Assembly: GCF_022549775.1 (NCBI RefSeq)
Contig: NZ_JAKZGP010000018.1
Location: forward strand, 1-64,000
Length of the DNA stretch: 64,000 nucleotides
Origin: Belliella filtrata
GTDB lineage: Bacteria > Bacteroidota > Bacteroidia > Cytophagales > Cyclobacteriaceae
Reading direction: 5' to 3'
Positions 27,201 to 35,265 of this stretch are shown in pieces. The notes beneath the pieces were generated by a model. It ran no database searches, had not been told where the DNA came from, and saw only the letters and a list, made by a program, of their open reading frames with translations. The position numbers were made by a program, and so were the translations under genes. Position 1 is the stretch's first letter. Each line of letters starts with the position of its first letter.

Positions 27201-28157
27201 TCATTCCATAGTTATTGAAACCTCTATGTATTGAAATAAGCCGATATTATAGGTATCATTATGATAGATTGCACCTATATAATAATCACCTGTTTCCCAT
27301 GATTTCTCCCCAGAAACTGCATTTGCAGGAATATTATTATCCATCTCTGTACCTATCACAAAAGTAGGCTGACGGGTGCTGCTAGTAGAATGATCTGATA
27401 AAGTACTCAAAACCCTCGTTTCTGCAATATCCTTATGTTCCCAATAATCAGAGACTATTACCTTAGAAAAATCTAATGCTTCGATAGTTTCTGGCCTATG
27501 GTTATGCTTCTTATTGATGATAACAAAGTACATTTTTCCATCTCCCTTTACTCCAGAAACATTTCCAAAGGTGGATATTATTTGACCTTCACTAGCCTGT
27601 CGATCCCCCGATTCTGGAAGTAATATATTGTAAATACGTCTTAGCTGATTAAAATCCTCATCTACTTCGATCACTGCAAAACCAGAGAGTTGTGGGTCTA
27701 CTGGTAAATTCTCTGCCTCATAAATTGTGATAGCCCTTAATTCTTCAAGCTTAGTACCATTTTGATCATTTACGATGATTAGAAAATCGTACTTGCCTTC
27801 TACGGCATCTTCAGGAATATTGAAGTGTCTATGCACATTGGTATTTCTGGCATCTATGTACTGATCCCAAGTTACTTCATGACTCCATGCTTGTGCGTAG
27901 GTTTCATCTTCTCGCTGCATAATTTTGATTTGAATGTTTTCAATTCTATCTCCTGCCACTACATCAGCATTGAAATGAAAATCACGTCCAACAACGCCAA
28001 TCTCATTATTATTCAAACCTATTTCTACATTTTCTATGGTCGGTATAGCTAGATCTGGGGCTACATCATCCTCATCTTGACAGGAAAATAAGACGACTAG
28101 AAGAAAGACAAAAAGCGATTGTAATCGCATTAAAGGATTTACTTTTGACTTGAACAT
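27201..28157 (-). CDS. DUF4625-type lipoprotein
   Basis: 318 residues. The signal peptide ends at FSCQDEDD, a lipobox with Cys at about residue 26; the start may be the first Met (28157) or Met10. Two Ig-like beta-rich halves are seen. The first holds the family pattern IENVEIGLNNNEIGVVGRDFHFNADVVAGDRIENIQIKI and ARNTNVHRHFNIPEDAVEGKYDFLIIVNDQNG; the second is a paralogous C-terminal module with NKKHNHRPETIEAL and DYWEHKD. Scattered His residues suggest metal binding. It follows the third DUF4625 gene by 41 bases in the same operon. Confidence 0.78.
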   Translation of the reverse strand: MFKSKVNPLMRLQSLFVFLLVVLFSCQDEDDVAPDLAIPTIENVEIGLNNNEIGVVGRDFHFNADVVAGDRIENIQIKIMQREDETYAQAWSHEVTWDQYIDARNTNVHRHFNIPEDAVEGKYDFLIIVNDQNGTKLEELRAITIYEAENLPVDPQLSGFAVIEVDEDFNQLRRIYNILLPESGDRQASEGQIISTFGNVSGVKGDGKMYFVIINKKHNHRPETIEALDFSKVIVSDYWEHKDIAETRVLSTLSDHSTSSTRQPTFVIGTEMDNNIPANAVSGEKSWETGDYYIGAIYHNDTYNIGLFQYIEVSITME

Positions 28158-28198
28158 TGTTTTTAGTTATTTAAGTGTATATGTTTGAAAGTTTTAGA

Positions 28199-29158
28199 TT
28201 AAAATCCAGATATATTAAAACTGAAGTAGTAAAAGGCACTCATGTTGTGGGTGGTATTTGTGTAAACTACGCCATAGTAGTACGCTCCATTTTCCCAAGC
28301 TTTATTATCTTCGATAGGATTAGGTTCAGGGGAATGATTATCCATAGTTGATCCGATCGTAAGTTTCTGAGGAGCATTTCCTGGCACTCCAATGTAATTA
28401 TTAACTGTAGTGACTTCTTCTAACCCAACATGCTCCAAGACATCTGCAACAATCACTTTCGAGAAGTCAATATTGTCTATCGATTCTGGCAAATGTTGCT
28501 CACTCTTTTTTATAATGAGTACATATAAAGTCCCATTGTCTTTAACATTTCTAATATCAATGTAAGTGTTCATGATTTCATCTTTTGAAAAAGTTATTAG
28601 CTCAGAATCAACAAAGCCTCTATTCATGATATAGAAGAAACCTTGATCGACTTTGTTGACCATCAAGGAGTAAACTTGAGGATCTACAGGAAGTGATGCG
28701 GCACTGTTAAGTTCAATTGAATGTATTTCTTTGTGGACTCCACCACTTTCATCACTTACCCGAATTACAAAATCAAACACACCTTCAGGTGCATCATTCG
28801 GAATATTAAAATGTTTGTGAACGTTCGTATTTCTTGCTCCTTTAAATTCCTCCCAAGTTATTTTGAAAGACCAATCCTCAGTGTAAGTTTCTTCTGTTCG
28901 TTGTTCAATTGACACTTCGATGATATCAATGCGATGGTGAGCCTCAACATCCATGTCAAAATGAAAGTCTCTTCCAATAATTCCTATACCGTTGTTTCCA
29001 GATCCTATTTCAACATTTTCTATAAAAATTGAAACCACAGGATCAATATCTGCATCCTCATTACAAGCAAAGGAAAATGTCAACAAGAGGACAAACACTA
29101 CCTTTGTAAGGTGGTTATTACAAATCAAATCTTTAATTGAGTAGTCACTTTTTTCCAT
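28199..29158 (-). CDS. DUF4625-type lipoprotein, adjacent to the receptor
   Basis: 319 residues. The first hydrophobic segment VFVLLLTFSFACNEDADID carries a lipobox with Cys at about 32. The domain arrangement matches the 27201-28157 protein closely (IENVEIGSGNNGIGIIGRDFHFDMD; ARNTNVHKHFNIPNDAPEG; FSKVIVADVLEH), so these are tandem paralogs. The start overlaps the receptor stop by 14 bases, which indicates co-translation. Together with the receptor I infer a surface lipoprotein partner that hands metal or a metal complex to the TonB channel. Confidence 0.8.
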   Translation of the reverse strand: MEKSDYSIKDLICNNHLTKVVFVLLLTFSFACNEDADIDPVVSIFIENVEIGSGNNGIGIIGRDFHFDMDVEAHHRIDIIEVSIEQRTEETYTEDWSFKITWEEFKGARNTNVHKHFNIPNDAPEGVFDFVIRVSDESGGVHKEIHSIELNSAASLPVDPQVYSLMVNKVDQGFFYIMNRGFVDSELITFSKDEIMNTYIDIRNVKDNGTLYVLIIKKSEQHLPESIDNIDFSKVIVADVLEHVGLEEVTTVNNYIGVPGNAPQKLTIGSTMDNHSPEPNPIEDNKAWENGAYYYGVVYTNTTHNMSAFYYFSFNISGF

Positions 29159-31571
29159 TTTTATTTAGTTTGGTTTGTTTAGTAAATGGTATGCTTAAGT
29201 TTATGACAATGTTTCTACCAGCTTCAGGAAGGGCTATTAAGCGATAAAAACTCGTGTGGTTCAGATACCTTGTATTCAATAAGTTTTGAGCTTGTACACT
29301 AAGTAAAAATGGCCGATTATTCCATTGAAGTTTTGTACCTAGCTGTACATTAATCACTTGATATCCGGGAGTTTTCCTCTCTGGAGGCACGATATGATGT
29401 TGTTTGGCAGTGATGCGATAATCGAATGAGAAATAAGTATCCTGAAAAAAACGCTTTATTTCAGGTGACCAAGTAAGATTCAATATCAGAGAAGGAGGTG
29501 GTGAAAAAGGTAATGTATATCCTTTCTTATCCCCAGACAACTGATAGGAATATACATATTCACCTAAAAGTGCTGAAGTAAGGTTTTTAAACAGGGCATA
29601 TCCTAATTGGATTTCACCTCCATACCTTAACACCTGACTTTGGGTATATTCAAACACCTGATTTCCTGCACCATAATAATAATCATGATCTGGAGTAGGA
29701 TTCAAATAAATGTAATTTGAGAAATAATTCAAAAAAGGACTAAGCTGGATCGTCCATTTACTTCTTGTCCAATTTATACCGAGGTCGGCTTGATAAGATT
29801 CTTCAGGAGAAAGTTTAGGATTTCCACGTTCATAGCTGAAATAATGATAATTGACACCGTTTGCTGCTAACTCTTTAGCAATTGGCATGCGAAAACTTTT
29901 TCCAATATTGGCTTTTACTTGAAATCTTTCAAGGTTATAATTTAGCCCAGCAGACCAAACCAAGCTGTTAAAACTTCGACTTAGCGAAGCTGCCCTTTGA
30001 ATATTTTCAGAGAATTCCTCCCCATCTGGGGTAGTAATATCAGAGGTAAACCAATCCGTGTATTCCAAAGTATTGATATGTCCATAATCATACCTGATAG
30101 CACCATGGAGCATTAGCTTTTCATTGATGGAAAACTTATCATATAGAAAAGCTCCACTTGTAAGCTGCGTAAAGGCAGGCACCAAAAAACCCCATCCACC
30201 AATAGCATTATCTTGATATTCACTATTGATACCGAAGGTGAATTCGTGTTTTCCAAGCAGATGAATATCACGCATGTTGATCGAATATACCTTTTTATCA
30301 AACGCTCTCTCTAGCACTGAAGACACATTCATATCAGCAGGATACACAGGAGGCATATAACCGTGATTCACATACGGACTATACTCTTGTCGGAAATTCC
30401 ATTGGTAACCTAACTCCATTTCAATTTGGTGTTCACCAAAATTAAAATCACTTCGGTTGATGATTTTGTAATGATCTACGTGCTGACTTGGCATCAAAAT
30501 ATCTCGATTCGAGCTATCATGGAGTTTTGTATCTACCCTTCTCGGTTCCAATCCATGGGCGTTGGCGAAAAAACCACTTTTACCATGAATATGGCTGAGA
30601 TAAAAAATAGATTTTAGCTTTTCTGTTATATAGCCTGTTTGAATGTGAAAACCTTTATCTAAGCCAGCAGTATTCCGTAAGTAGTTATCAGATAAACTTA
30701 CTGGAAAATCATACACATGGACGATATCAGTTGGTACACGATAATCACCATAGCGCTGGTATGTTAATCTTGTATCAAAAAAAAGCCTGTTTTTTCTAGC
30801 ATAAAGATTGACTGAAGTGCCATATAGGTTATTATTTGATTTTGCGATTACATCAACTGAACCTCCAAAAGTGTTAGCAACTGGAGGCCTTGCAGGTTTC
30901 ACATTAATGGCACCACCAATGGCGTCTGATCCATAGATGAATGAAGCAGCGCCTTTGATTAGCGCTACTTCTTCTGCAGCAAACTGATCCAGTTCTAAGC
31001 CATGATCAGCTCCCCATTGCTGGCCTTCATGCTTCACCCCTTTATCCAATACCACCACCCTATTGAAGCCTAAGCCCCTTATCAAAGGTTTTGACTGACC
31101 TGAACCAATTCCAATACTACTGATTCCAGGAAGGCGCTCTAAGGATTGCATAAGGCTTCCACCCAAATTTTTTTGAATAAAATTCCTTCTCACAATTTCT
31201 ATATTCATTGCATCTTCTTGTTTACGATGCGAAATAGTATTGGCCTCTATCATCACTTCAGAAAGCAATTGATCGGAAGGTTTAAGTTTCACTTTTAAAA
31301 ACCTTTCCTCTTGCATTGATGAAAGCACGATCTCTAAGGTTTCGAATCCCAAATGGGCAATCAATAAAGTATCATTCTTATCAAAAGGTCCAGAAAAATT
31401 AAACTTGCCTTGCTGATCAGTTAAAACTACTAAGCGAGCTGATATGAGTTGAACAGTTGCCCCTTCTAAAGATTTTAAGTTTTCATCAAAAACTACTCCT
31501 GACAATTGACTCTTTTGAGCAATGGCATAGTTTGAAATGATCAATAAGAAAAAGGTCAAAATGCCTCTCAT
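29145..31571 (-). CDS. TonB-dependent receptor, probable zinc/metal uptake
   Basis: 808 residues. A signal peptide (about 1-18) is followed by a carboxypeptidase-regulatory-like domain (about 22-105), a plug domain (about 115-230, PLIRGLGFNRVVVLDKGVKHEGQQ) and a 22-strand barrel ending in a C-terminal beta-strand region with a short Lys-rich tail. His-bearing loops (GFFANAHG; MPSQHVDHYK; SPYVNHGYMPP) resemble those in ZnuD-type zinc receptors, but this is a loose match. The promoter holds a TGCAAC palindrome (31690). The three lipoproteins downstream and the divergent zinc-homeostasis operon support zinc, or zinc complexed to a small molecule, as the substrate. Confidence 0.8.
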   Translation of the reverse strand: MRGILTFFLLIISNYAIAQKSQLSGVVFDENLKSLEGATVQLISARLVVLTDQQGKFNFSGPFDKNDTLLIAHLGFETLEIVLSSMQEERFLKVKLKPSDQLLSEVMIEANTISHRKQEDAMNIEIVRRNFIQKNLGGSLMQSLERLPGISSIGIGSGQSKPLIRGLGFNRVVVLDKGVKHEGQQWGADHGLELDQFAAEEVALIKGAASFIYGSDAIGGAINVKPARPPVANTFGGSVDVIAKSNNNLYGTSVNLYARKNRLFFDTRLTYQRYGDYRVPTDIVHVYDFPVSLSDNYLRNTAGLDKGFHIQTGYITEKLKSIFYLSHIHGKSGFFANAHGLEPRRVDTKLHDSSNRDILMPSQHVDHYKIINRSDFNFGEHQIEMELGYQWNFRQEYSPYVNHGYMPPVYPADMNVSSVLERAFDKKVYSINMRDIHLLGKHEFTFGINSEYQDNAIGGWGFLVPAFTQLTSGAFLYDKFSINEKLMLHGAIRYDYGHINTLEYTDWFTSDITTPDGEEFSENIQRAASLSRSFNSLVWSAGLNYNLERFQVKANIGKSFRMPIAKELAANGVNYHYFSYERGNPKLSPEESYQADLGINWTRSKWTIQLSPFLNYFSNYIYLNPTPDHDYYYGAGNQVFEYTQSQVLRYGGEIQLGYALFKNLTSALLGEYVYSYQLSGDKKGYTLPFSPPPSLILNLTWSPEIKRFFQDTYFSFDYRITAKQHHIVPPERKTPGYQVINVQLGTKLQWNNRPFLLSVQAQNLLNTRYLNHTSFYRLIALPEAGRNIVINLSIPFTKQTKLNKNGKK

Positions 31572-31689
31572 GATTAAGATGAAACCCAGCTTGATTAGAT
31601 AAACAGTTGTCAGAAAACATGGCTTTCATACCATTATCCCTTTGTTTTATTGCGAATTTTATAGCAGTAATGTATAATCATTACATAAC

Positions 31690-31706
31690 ATGCAACAAAG
31701 TTGCAT
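31690..31706. promoter_or_regulatory. Zur-box-like palindrome in front of the receptor operon
   Basis: ATGCAACAAAGTTGCAT: perfect 7-bp arms with an AAA spacer. Read on the minus strand it contains TTTG, 19 bases before TATACATT, so it would overlap the -33 element of the receptor promoter. Confidence 0.75.
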
Positions 31707-31761
31707 CTATAAATTTTAAATTGCAAATGGATTGGGTAAAAAAGGATGAGACCTTTTATTT

Positions 31762-31780
31762 AATGCAACATTGTTGCATT
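31762..31780. promoter_or_regulatory. Zur-box-like palindrome in front of the GTPase operon
   Basis: AATGCAACATTGTTGCATT: perfect 9-bp arms around a single T. Its TTG is 20 bases before TATCTTG, the putative -7 of the GTPase operon, so bound regulator would block the -33 element. It is 39-57 bases upstream of the GTPase start. Confidence 0.8.
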
Positions 31781-31818
31781 TATTATAAATATAGGATATC
31801 TTGCCGTAAAAAAGGAAC

Positions 31819-32778
31819 ATGTCCAAAAGAATCAAAACCTATCTTCTTACAGGATTTTTGGGAGCAGGAAAAACAACTCTTTTAAACCACCTGTTGTCTA
31901 GAAGTAAATCAGCGTTCAACTATGTAATAGAAAATGAATTTGGTAAAAGTTCAGTGGACTCAGCACTGGTCACCAAAAATTATAACAAATTGTTCGAATT
32001 GAACAATGGTTGTATTTGTTGTTCCCTAGACAATGAGCTGATCGAAGTAATGTCTCAAATGATTCAGGCAGATGTCCAGCCAGACAATTTGTTTATAGAG
32101 GCCTCAGGTGTGGCAGATGCAGGACAGTTGGCATCAATATTTAAGCGTGAGGACGTGATGCAATACTTTGATTTTCAACAGGTAGTTTGTTTGATAGATA
32201 CCGAAAATTTTGAAGACAGGGTAAAAGAGGTTCCAGAAATGTACCGTCAAATTGTGGCTTCAGATTTGATTTTGATTAATAAAACTGATTTGGTACAAAA
32301 AAAATATGCTGCATCTGTTAAATCAGATGTTGAAAAAATCAATCCTCTTGCAAAAATCACACTTACCACATTTGGGAAATTTGATTTTGAGCTGTTGGAT
32401 ACAAGTACTGACAGTATCCTTACCCAGGTAGATCATTCAACACTGGATGCAATTAAGCCTGTTCACCGCATGAAAAGCATCGCTGTGGAAGTACCTTTTG
32501 AATTTGACAGAGATCAACTTTATGCTGTACTTTCCACTTCTATTTTTTTATACTACCACCAGCTGTACAGAATCAAAGGCTTTGTAAGGCTAAAAGGGGA
32601 AGAACAAGCTGTTTTGGTTCAGTCGACTGGAAACAAGCTTACAATTTCCAAACAGAAAAGGAAAGATGAATTCCCAAAATTGGTATTGATTTTCATCGGT
32701 CGAGATATTGAAAGAAAAGGTATCGAAAGGCTTATTCAAAATGCAATTACCACCAAAGTAAATACCCCTACCGTATGA
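31819..32778 (+). CDS. G3E-family (COG0523) GTPase, putative zinc chaperone
   Basis: 319 residues. The P-loop GFLGAGKT is at residues 12-19, the CXCC metal motif at Cys65-Ile-Cys67-Cys68, and the guanine-specificity block LINKTDLV at about 153. C-terminal CobW_C-like domain follows (about 220-310). COG0523 proteins load or distribute zinc (or cobalt) into client proteins, and many are under Zur. The palindrome upstream and the operon with a Fur-family gene support the zinc assignment. Its stop overlaps the next start (ATGA). Confidence 0.9.
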   Translation: MSKRIKTYLLTGFLGAGKTTLLNHLLSRSKSAFNYVIENEFGKSSVDSALVTKNYNKLFELNNGCICCSLDNELIEVMSQMIQADVQPDNLFIEASGVADAGQLASIFKREDVMQYFDFQQVVCLIDTENFEDRVKEVPEMYRQIVASDLILINKTDLVQKKYAASVKSDVEKINPLAKITLTTFGKFDFELLDTSTDSILTQVDHSTLDAIKPVHRMKSIAVEVPFEFDRDQLYAVLSTSIFLYYHQLYRIKGFVRLKGEEQAVLVQSTGNKLTISKQKRKDEFPKLVLIFIGRDIERKGIERLIQNAITTKVNTPTV

Positions 32779-33296
32779 TCTTAAGTGGCGTAGAAATCAA
32801 AAGTCGGCTAAACAAAGATATATTTATCCATCCTTTTAGTGATAAAAGGATTAATCCAAACAGTTACAACCTCCGCCTTGACAACAAGCTGCTGATTTAC
32901 AGAGATGAGGTTTTAGACATGAAAAAACAACATGCTAAAGAAGAAATCATTATACCAGAGAAAGGACTAATACTGGAACCTAACAGGTTGTATCTGGGTA
33001 GAACAATAGAATATACTCGAACGGAGAATTTAGTCCCAATGCTTGAAGGAAGGTCATCAATTGGACGATTGGGACTTTTCGTACATATCACTGCAGGCTT
33101 TGGGGATGTAGGATTCAGCGGCTACTGGACATTAGAAATTTTCTGTGTACAACCCATAAAGATTTATGCAGGAATAGAAATTTGTCAAGTGTATTATCAT
33201 GATATTTCAAAACCCTTTGAAACTTACAGCTCAGGAAAATACCAAAACAATGATGCTATACAGCCAAGTATGCTTTATAAAGATTTCAAACCATGA
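32775..33296 (+). CDS. dcd: dCTP deaminase-family protein (Dcd-like)
   Basis: 173 residues with the Dcd/dUTPase trimeric fold. The signature [33 protein letters not shown] is present with its Ser-Ser, Arg and the Glu corresponding to the catalytic Glu of dCTP deaminase. Family reaction: dCTP to dUTP plus ammonia, without metal at the deaminating site. In a zinc-limitation operon this makes sense as a way to replace the zinc-dependent dCMP deaminase; that is inference. The 4-base overlaps with both neighbours show strict co-expression. Confidence 0.85.
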   Translation: MILSGVEIKSRLNKDIFIHPFSDKRINPNSYNLRLDNKLLIYRDEVLDMKKQHAKEEIIIPEKGLILEPNRLYLGRTIEYTRTENLVPMLEGRSSIGRLGLFVHITAGFGDVGFSGYWTLEIFCVQPIKIYAGIEICQVYYHDISKPFETYSSGKYQNNDAIQPSMLYKDFKP

Positions 33297-33532
33297 TTAA
33301 GTGGCTGTTCATATTGCCTGTTAAGCTCTATCAATGGTTCATCAGTCCAATGTTTCCATCTTCTTGTAGGCATCAACCAAGTTGCTCAAATTACATGATT
33401 CAGGCCATACAAACCCATGGTGCTTTTGCTGGACTGTGGCTTGGTTTAAAGAGACTTTCTAAATGCCATCCTTGGAGTACTCATGGCTATGATCCAGTTC
33501 CAAAAAATTATAAACACAATGGAAAAATTTAA
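33293..33532 (+). CDS. yidD: YidD-family membrane protein insertion factor
   Basis: 79 residues. The family signature is clear: [49 protein letters not shown]. All of the Cys residues of the motif are present. YidD normally assists YidC at the inner membrane; here it is embedded in a zinc-type operon rather than beside rpmH/rnpA, so it may be an additional paralog. It overlaps both neighbours (4 bases with dcd, 14 bases with the regulator). Confidence 0.88.
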   Translation: MIKWLFILPVKLYQWFISPMFPSSCRHQPSCSNYMIQAIQTHGAFAGLWLGLKRLSKCHPWSTHGYDPVPKNYKHNGKI

Positions 33533-33923
33533 AAACATCCTGAAAATGCATGGAATCAGGCCCAATAGCAATAGGGTAAGTTTACTCAAGCATTTGACTG
33601 AAAACAACAAGGCCTACTCCTTATGCCAACTTCATCAATTGCTCAAGGAGAAAATGGATAGAACCACAGTATACCGTATTTTAATACTTTTGACAGAAAA
33701 AGATATACTTCAAAAAATCCCCTGTACTGACGGAAACCTCCTTTTTACACTTAAAACTACAAATAAAGAAATCAAAAACAGTCCCAAATTCAGGTGTAAA
33801 TGCTGCCAGAAAGTTGAAGTCCTTCCAGATTTACCCATCGAATACCTTAATGATTTGACAGGAAAAAACATCAACTTCGAGACTATCGCCGTAGAAGGTT
33901 ACTGCAAAGATTGTCATGTATAA
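33519..33923 (+). CDS. zur: Fur-family regulator, probable Zur
   Basis: The start is placed at Met 33519 ([20 protein letters not shown]), 36 bases inside the longest reading frame and overlapping the yidD stop. 134 residues: an N-terminal winged helix (about 10-85, RVSLLKHL ... [21 protein letters not shown]) and a C-terminal part with the structural zinc Cys pairs RCKCCQKV and GYCKDC. The His residues of the usual Fur metal site (HHDH) are not apparent, so the sensing site differs from classical Fur. Being the last gene of the operon it should autoregulate through the boxes at 31690/31762. Confidence 0.82.
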   Translation: MEKFKNILKMHGIRPNSNRVSLLKHLTENNKAYSLCQLHQLLKEKMDRTTVYRILILLTEKDILQKIPCTDGNLLFTLKTTNKEIKNSPKFRCKCCQKVEVLPDLPIEYLNDLTGKNINFETIAVEGYCKDCHV

Positions 33924-33927
33924 TCAT

Positions 33928-34323
33928 TTAAGGTTCTAAAAAATCCAATATTTGGTTTTCTACATTGACTGACCTGTAAAAACAAGCCTTTCGGTTGTTT
34001 CCTTGTTTGTTAAATGTATGACAAACCCCACCTTTTTCCAAGATAACCTGATATACCAAAGCATCCTGATCACAGTCTATGAGTACCTTTTTTACCAGCA
34101 ACCGGTTTCCTGATGATTCTCCTTTAACCCACAGTTTTTTTCTTGAGGTACTGTAAAAAGCCGCAATTTTATTTTTTAGCGTAAATTCTAACGCCAGCTT
34201 ATCTACAGAGGCCATCATTAAAATCTGACCTGAGCCAAATTCCTGAACTGCGACAGGAAGTAGCCCGCCTCTTTTGGAAAAACAGGGGGTTAATTGATTG
34301 ATTTCTTCCAAATTTTCATCCAT
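33928..34323 (-). CDS. hisI: HisI-like phosphoribosyl-AMP cyclohydrolase paralog
   Basis: 131 residues with the HisI pattern: ILMMASVDKLALEFTLK, FYSTSRKKLWVKGESSGN, the DCDQDA metal block and VCHT...ACFYR. The three Cys that bind zinc in HisI are all present, but the spacer between the second and third is longer than usual (NKQGNNRKA), so the metal site geometry may be altered. It overlaps no gene, is convergent with the Fur-family gene, and lies 61 bases downstream of the mog gene, whose promoter has a Zur-type box. Reads as a spare HisI induced when zinc is low. Confidence 0.82.
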   Translation of the reverse strand: MDENLEEINQLTPCFSKRGGLLPVAVQEFGSGQILMMASVDKLALEFTLKNKIAAFYSTSRKKLWVKGESSGNRLLVKKVLIDCDQDALVYQVILEKGGVCHTFNKQGNNRKACFYRSVNVENQILDFLEP

Positions 34324-34384
34324 TGTTATCTAATTTATAAGTGTATTTTCCTGATTTGAATGATTCATTGCTATTAAAAAACCG

Positions 34385-34912
34385 CTAGGTTTTTAGCCTA
34401 AAGACTTTAATCTTAGATTCATCGCATTCCAAATAGGAAGCCCCTATCAATTCTAAGCAATAGGGAATTGCAGGGAAAACGGCTTCGAGACATTGACGTA
34501 TTGCAGATGGCTTACCAGGCAAATTGACAATGAGACTTTGCTTATAGATTCCTGCAGTCTGCCGAGATAAAATCGCCGTTGGCACATACTGCATGCTCAC
34601 CTGACGCATCAATTCCCCAAAGCCTGGTAACATTTTATCACAAACCTCTTCAGTAGCTTCTGGTGTTACGTCCCTTGGTGCAGGACCAGTACCTCCTGTG
34701 GTGACGATCAAAGCACATTGCTCTACAGCCATTGATTTCAAGGTAGAAACGATATTTTCTTTATCATCTGGGATCACCTGATAAATCGGCTCCCAAGCCC
34801 CAACAAGCACCTCCTCAAAAAAGCACATTATTTCTTTGCCTGAAATATCTTCATAAATGTTGGCTGCTGCTCTATCTGAACAAGTAAGTACACCAATTTT
34901 GATTTTATCCAT
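34385..34912 (-). CDS. mog: Molybdopterin adenylyltransferase (Mog/MoaB family)
   Basis: 175 residues. The MoCF-biosynthesis fold is shown by GVLTCSDRAA near the start, the TTGGTGPAPRDVTPEAT block (about 77-93) that binds molybdopterin, and NLPGKPSAI at about 140. Family reaction: adenylation of molybdopterin with ATP before Mo insertion by MoeA. It heads a mog-hisI unit and has a TGCAAC palindrome 28 bases upstream, so it seems to be under the same control as the zinc genes although it also faces the moeA-mobA island. Confidence 0.9.
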   Translation of the reverse strand: MDKIKIGVLTCSDRAAANIYEDISGKEIMCFFEEVLVGAWEPIYQVIPDDKENIVSTLKSMAVEQCALIVTTGGTGPAPRDVTPEATEEVCDKMLPGFGELMRQVSMQYVPTAILSRQTAGIYKQSLIVNLPGKPSAIRQCLEAVFPAIPYCLELIGASYLECDESKIKVFRLKT

Positions 34913-34939
34913 TGTCTAAAATAGTTCAATAATAATTTA

Positions 34940-34957
34940 AATGCAACATTGTTGCGT
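34940..34957. promoter_or_regulatory. Third Zur-box-like palindrome, in front of mog-hisI
   Basis: AATGCAACATTGTTGCGT matches the 31762 box in 17 of 18 positions, with one arm mismatch (GCGT instead of GCAT). Read on the minus strand its TTG is 20 bases before TATTTTAG, the same spacing as at the GTPase promoter. Confidence 0.75.
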
Positions 34958-35265
34958 ATACAGGTATTTATTTCTTCGAGAATTAATTTTTTTGACTTTC
35001 TTTCACTAATTACCTGCGAGTAAGGAGTGGTTTGCTATAATACCGACCCATCTTTCTGTTTATCAAGTATTGTTGTCAAATTCAAAATAGAAAGCTTTCA
35101 GAAACCTTCAATAGAAATTAAGTGCAATTCATAAGCTGAAAACAGAGAACACTTGCTCTAATAGCGTAATATTACTTATTTTTTTAAGTACTATTACTTG
35201 TATTTACTTATTTTTTTTTAATTTAGTGCAGTGATTAGACACTTCATATCTAACAAACTCGAGTA
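34958..35265. other. Intergenic region between mog and moeA
   Basis: About 300 AT-rich bases with the divergent promoters of mog-hisI and moeA-mobA. The left end holds the zinc-type box (34940), the right end the nitrate-type repeat (35186). No coding region. Confidence 0.6.
35186..35199. promoter_or_regulatory. Nitrate-island operator candidate in front of moeA
   Basis: AAGTACTATTACTT is AAGTA-N4-TACTT, the same inverted repeat with a 4-base spacer as in front of narK, cobA/nirB and the kinase. Additional half sites TACTTA occur at 35173 and 35205. Confidence 0.65.

Noticed and set aside
31607-31885. 92-codon plus-strand ORF across the receptor/GTPase intergenic region
   Set aside because: It runs through both Zur-type boxes and into the GTPase gene in another frame; its composition is not protein-like.
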